This document shows, one piece after another, positions 6,519 through 10,479 of a stretch of DNA of 10,479 nt. The DNA comes from an uncultured Burkholderiales bacterium. Lineage in GTDB: Bacteria > Pseudomonadota > Gammaproteobacteria > Burkholderiales > Burkholderiaceae_E. The notes beneath the pieces are model-generated. The model saw only the letters and a program-made list of their open reading frames with translations. It was not told the origin of the DNA and ran no database searches. Each line of letters opens with the position of its first letter. Within the stretch, counting starts at the first letter, position 1. The position numbers and the translations under genes are program-made. The DNA is taken from contig CAIKZV010000695.1 of the NCBI GenBank assembly GCA_903831925.1, positions 1 to 10,479 on the forward strand, given 5' to 3'.

Positions 6519-7694
6519 TCAGTCGGCGGCGAAGGTCACGATGTGATCGGCCGCAAAACGGATGCCGATCGCCTCGCCGACCCGATGGTCGTGATGCCTC
6601 GGCACCAGCGCCAGCAGTCGCTGACCGCTTGGCAATTCAACCGTGTAGAGAAACTGCGCACCGCGAAATGCCTTGCGAACCACGCTGGCCATGACCGGGC
6701 TGGCGTCGTCGTGCACCACATCGTCGGGGCGTAGCAGAATTGTCAGTTCGCCTGAGCGACCGGCGTTTCGGCGCGCCTGGATGCGGTCTTCTGTCCGGTC
6801 GATCGGCAGACTGCCCAGTTCGACGCTGACGCTCGGGCCTTCTTCATCCTCGATCAGGCGGCCGGGCAGAAACACACCCATGCCAACGAAGTCGGCCACG
6901 CTGCGCGAGGCAGGATGGTGATAGAGCCGATAGGCCTCGTCCCATTGCGCGATCCGGCCGTCTTCCATGACGCCGATCGAATCGGCCAGCGCGAAGGCCT
7001 CGTACTGGTCGTGCGTCACCAGCAGCGCAGTGGTGCCATGCCGTTTGAGGATGTCGCGCAGTTCGAGCGCCAGCGTCTCGCGAAGGTCGGGGTCGAGATT
7101 GGAGAAGGGCTCATCGAGCAGCAGGATCGACGGCGATGGCGCCAGCGCTCGCGCGAGTGCGATCCGCTGCTGCTGTCCGCCCGAGAGTTCATGGGGGAAG
7201 CGCTCTGCTGTTCCCTTGAGTCCGACCAGATCGAGCATCTGAGCGACCCGCTCGCGCTTTTGGCCGGCACTCATGCGGCGCAACCCGAAAGCGATATTGC
7301 CCGCGACATCGAGATGCGGAAACAGCGCGTAGTCCTGAAAGACCACGCCCACCCCGCGCTTCTCGGGTGCCAGTACCTGGGCCGGCGAGCTCACGCGTTG
7401 GCCATCGACCTCGATTGAGCCGAGATCGGGGCGGATGAAGCCGGCAATCGCGCGCAAGGCTGTGGTCTTGCCACAGCCGGACCCACCCAGCAGGCAGCCG
7501 ATTTCTCCGCTTGCGAGCGAAAATTCGAGTTGCTTGAGGACCTGCAGTCGTCCTGCATCGGTATCGAAGCTCACCGACAGATCCGCGACCCGAAGCGCCG
7601 GCGGATTGCCGTCGTACCGGGGCGCAGAGCGGATCGGCATGGCCGCCGCCGTTCCGATGTGTGTGGCCGTCTTGCTGATGACGTCGTCATGCAT
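6519..7694 (-). CDS. fbpC: Ferric iron-type ABC transporter, ATP-binding subunit
   Basis: This is the ATP-hydrolysing subunit of a binding-protein-dependent importer, probably for Fe(III), acting at the cytoplasmic face of the inner membrane. With the start at 7694 it has 391 residues. Visible motifs are Walker A GGSGCGKT (70-77), Q-loop VFQDYALFPH with Gln120, signature LSGGQQQRIALARA (170-183), Walker B SILLLDEP (189-196), D-loop SNLD and switch HDQYEA with His228. A C-terminal extension (about 270-391) with FVGMGVFLPGRL, ILLRPDDV and VRKAFRGAQFLYTVELPSG is the TOBE-like regulatory part of the FbpC/CysA/PotA group. The frame is open further upstream to 7901, but that would cross the Fur-like box and the permease start, so I take ATG 7694; ATG 7640 (373 residues) is the alternative. 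No strong Shine-Dalgarno is seen. The permease gene is divergent, and no binding-protein gene is in the window. The iron assignment rests mainly on the permease and operator. Confidence 0.87.
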   Translation of the reverse strand: MHDDVISKTATHIGTAAAMPIRSAPRYDGNPPALRVADLSVSFDTDAGRLQVLKQLEFSLASGEIGCLLGGSGCGKTTALRAIAGFIRPDLGSIEVDGQRVSSPAQVLAPEKRGVGVVFQDYALFPHLDVAGNIAFGLRRMSAGQKRERVAQMLDLVGLKGTAERFPHELSGGQQQRIALARALAPSPSILLLDEPFSNLDPDLRETLALELRDILKRHGTTALLVTHDQYEAFALADSIGVMEDGRIAQWDEAYRLYHHPASRSVADFVGMGVFLPGRLIEDEEGPSVSVELGSLPIDRTEDRIQARRNAGRSGELTILLRPDDVVHDDASPVMASVVRKAFRGAQFLYTVELPSGQRLLALVPRHHDHRVGEAIGIRFAADHIVTFAAD

Positions 7695-7704
7695 CAGATG
7701 TGAA

Positions 7705-7719
7705 TGCCTATAATTCTCA
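7705..7719. promoter_or_regulatory. Fur-box-like palindrome in the divergent iron-transport promoter region
   Basis: TGCCTATAATTCTCA matches the Fur consensus TGATAATNATTATCA at 10 of the 14 defined positions, on either strand. It lies in an AT-rich island (about 7701-7735) inside otherwise GC-rich DNA, between the divergent ATPase and permease genes. It also overlaps a perfect -10 hexamer, a position where iron-loaded Fur would block RNA polymerase. The match is by eye, and binding is inference. Confidence 0.5.
7709..7714 (+). promoter_or_regulatory. -10 element for the permease gene
   Basis: TATAAT here is a perfect -10 hexamer, embedded in the Fur-like box. Only a poor -35 is present (GTCATG at 7686-7691, 17-base spacer), as expected for a regulated promoter. 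Transcription would begin near 7721, so the ATG at 7704 cannot be used from this promoter, and a start at 7755 or 7767 is favoured. Confidence 0.45.
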
Positions 7720-7766
7720 TCTCGATATGCAATTGTAGCGCGCAGTGCGCAGGGATGCCTGCCGCG

Positions 7767-9374
7767 ATGGGCGCCAAGTCTCCGATGCGAATGTCTCCCC
7801 TGGTCTGGTTCGCGGTTGCTCTGGCGCTGGCCATCATCGCGCCGCTGCTCGCATTGAGCGGAGTCGCCCTGCAGCCGGCGCCGCTCGATTCGCTGCTGCA
7901 TCTGGTCGGTACCGTGCTGCCGCGCTACACCGTCACGTCAGTCGTGCTGGTCATGCTGGTCGGCTTGTTCGTTCTGCTGCTCGGCGTGGGCGCCGGATGG
8001 CTGGTCGCGGCCTTCGAGTTTCCCGGGCGTCGCTTTCTCGAGGTGGGGCTGATCCTGCCGCTGGCCATGCCGGCGTTCGTGATGGCCTACGCCTACACCG
8101 ATTTTCTCGACACCAGCGGCAGCCTGCAGACCTGGCTGCGCTTGACCATGGGTTGGCGGGTCGGCGACTACTGGTTTCCGCAGGTCAGATCGCTGCCGGC
8201 TGCGGCCCTGTTCCTCGCGCTTGCGCTCTATCCCTATGTCTACATGCTGGCGCGCAATGCCTTTGCCGAGCGAAGCGAGTCGCTGTCCGATGCCGCGCGT
8301 TCGCTTGGTCTGTCAGCACCCGAAGTCTGGTGGCGTGTCAGCTGGCCGGTGGCGCGACCCGCAGTGGCGGCCGGGCTTGCGCTGGTGACGATGGAGACAC
8401 TGGCCGATTTCGGTACGGTCTCGTTCTTTGCGGTCGATACCTTCTCGGCAGGCATCTATCGGGCATGGCAGGGATTCGGCGATCGCACCGGTGCGGCCCG
8501 ATTGTCATTGCTGCTGGTGGCGGTCGTCCTGTTGCTGGTGTGGGCTGAACGCAGGCAGCGTGGTCGGATGCTCTTTCACGCTAGATCGAGTCGGCCGGCG
8601 CGTGTCCGGCTACTGTCGGGGTTTGCAGGCTGGTCGGCCAGCGCGGCCTGTGCGCTGCCCTGTCTGTTCGGGTTTGCCTTGCCGGCGTTGCTGCTTGCCC
8701 GTCAGTGGTGGGTCAGCGCGGGTCAGATCGATTCGCGCCTTGTGCAATGGGCCTTCAATTCATCGCTGCTCTCTTTGGCCGCGGTGCTGATCATCGTTCC
8801 GATGGCGCTTGCGATGGCCTATGCGGTTCGTCTGTATCCGAGTCGCTGGGTGCGCCTGTTGTCGGGCATCTCGGGTGCCGGCTATGCCTTGCCTGGCGTG
8901 GTGCTTGGTGTTGGGCTGCTGGCGGTGGTCGGTACGATCGATCGGACGCTGAGCACCGGCACAACGCGGTTGCTGATCGGCGGCACCGCATTTGCGGTGG
9001 TCTATGCCTATTGCGTGCGGTTTTTTGCGGTGGCCCAGCAGGGTCTCGATGCCTCGCTCAAGCGAATCAGCCCGGCGATGGATGCCAGCGCCAGGACGCT
9101 GGGGGCAGGGCCCTTCGAAGTGCTTCGCCGTGTTCACTGGCCACTTCTGAAGCCGAGTGTTGCCAGCGCATCGCTGCTGGTGTTTGTGGACTGCCTCAAG
9201 GAGTTGCCAGCGACGCTGGTGCTGAGGCCGTTCAACTTCGATACGCTGGCGGTGGTTGCCTACCAGTTTGCGGCCGACGAGCGACTGGTCGAAGCAGCAT
9301 TGCCGTCACTGGTGATCGTGCTGGTGGGCTTGCTGCCGGTGTCGATCCTGGCAAGCGGATTGCGCCGTCGCTGA
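7767..9374 (+). CDS. fbpB: Ferric iron-type ABC transporter, fused permease subunit
   Basis: With this start the product is 535 residues and has two BPD_transp_1 permease units in one chain, the FbpB/SfuB/HitB arrangement. About twelve hydrophobic segments can be picked out, roughly at 12-32, 55-82, 92-111, 143-163, 200-222, 246-260, 293-312, 328-352, 366-390, 403-422, 464-482 and 508-531. Two EAA-type cytoplasmic loops contact the ATPase: SLSDAARSLGLSAPEVWWRV (172-191) and AMDASARTLGAGPFEVLRRV (437-456). The stretch METLADFGTVSFFAVDTFSA (209-228) is characteristic of iron(III) permeases and supports iron over sulfate or polyamine. The frame is open from 7704, but that ATG lies upstream of the TATAAT-predicted transcript start. 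I chose ATG 7767, which has AGGGA at 7751-7755 and an 11-base spacer; ATG 7755 is close behind. It is divergent from the ATPase gene and probably shares iron control. Confidence 0.87.
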   Translation: MGAKSPMRMSPLVWFAVALALAIIAPLLALSGVALQPAPLDSLLHLVGTVLPRYTVTSVVLVMLVGLFVLLLGVGAGWLVAAFEFPGRRFLEVGLILPLAMPAFVMAYAYTDFLDTSGSLQTWLRLTMGWRVGDYWFPQVRSLPAAALFLALALYPYVYMLARNAFAERSESLSDAARSLGLSAPEVWWRVSWPVARPAVAAGLALVTMETLADFGTVSFFAVDTFSAGIYRAWQGFGDRTGAARLSLLLVAVVLLLVWAERRQRGRMLFHARSSRPARVRLLSGFAGWSASAACALPCLFGFALPALLLARQWWVSAGQIDSRLVQWAFNSSLLSLAAVLIIVPMALAMAYAVRLYPSRWVRLLSGISGAGYALPGVVLGVGLLAVVGTIDRTLSTGTTRLLIGGTAFAVVYAYCVRFFAVAQQGLDASLKRISPAMDASARTLGAGPFEVLRRVHWPLLKPSVASASLLVFVDCLKELPATLVLRPFNFDTLAVVAYQFAADERLVEAALPSLVIVLVGLLPVSILASGLRRR

Positions 9375-9377
9375 TCC

Positions 9378-9404
9378 GGCAATCTTGCAGCGGGAATGCT
9401 TGCC
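9378..9404 (+). terminator. Weak stem-loop after the permease gene
   Basis: GGCAA (9378-9382) and TTGCC (9400-9404) can pair around a 17-base loop four bases after the permease stop. The stem is short and no T-run follows. It is the only candidate I find in the 88-bp convergent gap (9375-9462) before the phosphoesterase gene, and is offered with little conviction. Confidence 0.2.
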
Positions 9405-9462
9405 AGGAGCGGCGCGGTGATGCGCTCGCTGCGAAAGCGGGCGACCAAGTCTGCCCAGCAGC

Positions 9463-10287
9463 TCAGGCGCTGATAACGACCGGCTGCTCTGAATCTTCGG
9501 CGGCCGGTGCCACGCCGAAGGCGTTGGGCGCCCAGTGAATGATCTGCAGTTGCCCGTCGAAGGTTTCGACGAGTGCGGTCAGACTCTCGACCCAGTCGCC
9601 GTCATTGCAGTAGAGGATGCCTTCGATCTCACGGATCTCGGCCTTGTGAATATGGCCACAGACCACGCCATCAAAGCCACGACGACGAGCTTCGGCGGCA
9701 ACCGTGTGTTCGAAGTCGCTGATGAAACTGACCGCGTTCTTGACTTTGTGCTTGAGGTATTGCGACAGCGACCAGTAACCGAGGCCCATCCGATGGCGCA
9801 CACGGTTGAAGTGGTGATTCAGCCAGAGGGTGAAGGTATAGGCGGTGTCGCCGAGTTTAGCCAGCCAGCGCGCGTTCTGAACCACGCCGTCGAAGAGGTC
9901 GCCATGGACCAGCCAGAACCGGCGGCCATCAGCTGTCACATGCACGGCTTCTTCGGCGATTTCGATATCACCAAACGACAGGCCCTTGAACTGGCGAACC
10001 GACTCATCGTGGTTGCCAGGGACGTAGACCACGCGCGTTCCTTTTCTGGCCTTGCGCAGGACCTTCTGAACCACGTCGTTGTGCTGCTGCGGCCAGTACC
10101 AGCGATTGCGCAACTGCCAGGCGTCGAGCACGTCGCCGATCAGATACAGCGAATCGGATTCGTGCGAGCGCAGGAAGTCGAGGAGGTAAGCCGATTTGCA
10201 GCCGGGAGTACCAAGGTGCAGATCAGAGATGAAGACGGCCCGATAACGAATCGGTGAGGGGTCAAGTTGCAGGTCGCTGGCATCCAC
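9463..10287 (-). CDS. Calcineurin-like phosphoesterase, UDP-2,3-diacylglucosamine diphosphatase superfamily (COG2908)
   Basis: This 274-residue soluble enzyme belongs to the dimetal phosphoesterase fold. All five metal-binding motifs are present in order: SDLHLG (21-26; Asp22, His24), GDVLD (51-55), GNHD (91-94), HGD (128-130) and GHIH (211-214), followed by NDGDWVES (228-235). A helical insertion at about 135-195, including WLNHHFNRVRHRMGLGYWSL, resembles the lid that receives acyl chains in LpxH-like proteins. LpxH cleaves UDP-2,3-diacylglucosamine to lipid X in lipid A synthesis. This protein is longer than E. coli LpxH (240 residues) and has GNHD where LpxH has GNRD. It is therefore probably an LpxH-like paralogue whose substrate is unproven, and I give no gene symbol. 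The start is GTG at 10287, with no Shine-Dalgarno and a TTTAAT hexamer only nine bases upstream, which hints at a very short or absent leader. The gene is convergent with the permease gene and divergent from the tRNA. Confidence 0.85.
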   Translation of the reverse strand: MDASDLQLDPSPIRYRAVFISDLHLGTPGCKSAYLLDFLRSHESDSLYLIGDVLDAWQLRNRWYWPQQHNDVVQKVLRKARKGTRVVYVPGNHDESVRQFKGLSFGDIEIAEEAVHVTADGRRFWLVHGDLFDGVVQNARWLAKLGDTAYTFTLWLNHHFNRVRHRMGLGYWSLSQYLKHKVKNAVSFISDFEHTVAAEARRRGFDGVVCGHIHKAEIREIEGILYCNDGDWVESLTALVETFDGQLQIIHWAPNAFGVAPAAEDSEQPVVISA

Positions 10288-10295
10288 GGAAGCGT

Positions 10296-10301
10296 ATTAA
10301 A
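10296..10301 (-). promoter_or_regulatory. Candidate -10 just before the phosphoesterase GTG
   Basis: Read on minus this is TTTAAT, five of six to the -10 consensus, ending eight bases before the GTG at 10287. If used, transcription would start at or within a few bases of the GTG and give a nearly leaderless mRNA. I find no convincing -35 at 16-19 bases. Confidence 0.3.
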
Positions 10302-10402
10302 TCGTTGGGTGGTGACGGCCTCGTGACAGCGTGCATTTTGTTGTTGAATTGTTGCGGACTCGATCGATGGAGTCAGGTTCTGCGCATAGGGTGTGGCGCC
10401 CC

Positions 10403-10432
10403 CCGGCAAAGCCGTCATGATCCTGATATACT
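10403..10432 (+). promoter_or_regulatory. Promoter of the tRNA gene
   Basis: TATACT at 10427-10432 matches the -10 consensus at five of six positions. CCGGCA at 10403-10408 is a weak -35 (three of six) at an 18-base spacing. Transcription would start near 10439-10440, leaving a 5' leader of a few bases before the tRNA, typical of stable RNA promoters. Confidence 0.5.
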
Positions 10433-10443
10433 CAGTGGCTCGC

Positions 10444-10479
10444 AGGCGCGTAGCTCAGCTGGTTAGAGCACCACCTTGA
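10444..10479 (+). tRNA. tRNA-Val (probable anticodon GAC), 5' half only
   Basis: The last 36 bases read as the 5' half of a tRNA. They comprise a 7-base acceptor strand AGGCGCG, T8 and A9, a D stem GCTC/GAGC around a loop with GG, A26, anticodon stem strand CCACC, and loop bases TTGA at the window end. Positions 34-35 are therefore G and A. The body GAGCACCACCTTGA is that of proteobacterial tRNA-Val(GAC) such as E. coli valV/valW. The third anticodon base is outside the window, so Ile, Phe or Leu are excluded only by resemblance. Confidence 0.85.

Noticed and set aside
7695..7901. Upstream extension of the ATPase frame by 69 residues
   Set aside because: The extension is Arg- and Gln-rich and non-homologous. 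It runs antisense to the permease gene and crosses the Fur-like box and -10 element.
9535..10257. 240-residue open frame on plus opposite the phosphoesterase
   Set aside because: The minus strand carries all five metallophosphoesterase motifs. The plus product has no recognisable domain.
1..10479. Mobile element, phage island, CRISPR array or defence system
   Set aside because: I found no transposase, integrase, direct-repeat array or defence gene, and the genes have similar base composition throughout.

Overview
The window is a high-GC chromosomal segment with compact gene packing. It carries a DUF1631 protein, a beta-type SRAP protein, a COG2908 phosphoesterase and a proteobacterial valine tRNA. 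Together these point to a betaproteobacterium (Burkholderiales/Rhodocyclales-like), although the exact taxon cannot be read from the sequence. I see no insertion sequence, phage gene or CRISPR array, and the genes look alike in base composition.

Layout from left to right. (1) 1-406, minus: the N-terminal 135 codons of an SRAP/YedK-type abasic-site DNA-protein crosslinking protein that runs off the left edge. (2) 502-726, minus: a 74-residue small protein of unknown function with a good ribosome binding site. (3) 926-3930, minus: a two-gene operon transcribed mct then mcd. It encodes a mesaconyl-C1-CoA:C4-CoA transferase (CaiB/BaiF family) and a (2S)-methylsuccinyl-CoA dehydrogenase. (4) 4057-6516, plus: a large DUF1631 protein, divergent from mct. 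(5) 6519-9374: a ferric-iron type ABC transporter split into two divergent genes, the ATPase on minus and the fused two-domain permease on plus. The AT-rich gap between them holds a Fur-box-like palindrome on top of a perfect TATAAT. (6) 9463-10287, minus: a calcineurin-like phosphoesterase of the UDP-2,3-diacylglucosamine diphosphatase superfamily. (7) 10444-10479, plus: the first half of a tRNA, most likely tRNA-Val(GAC), cut by the window end just after a candidate promoter.

The most interesting biology is the mct-mcd pair. Mcd belongs to the ethylmalonyl-CoA pathway and makes mesaconyl-C1-CoA. Mct belongs to the second half of the 3-hydroxypropionate bicycle and moves the CoA to C4, so that the carbon can leave through citramalyl-CoA to acetyl-CoA and pyruvate. 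Placing both in one operon suggests a route that joins the two pathways, or a dedicated methylsuccinate/C5-dicarboxylate route. The remaining genes look like housekeeping (iron uptake, envelope or lipid metabolism, DNA damage tolerance).
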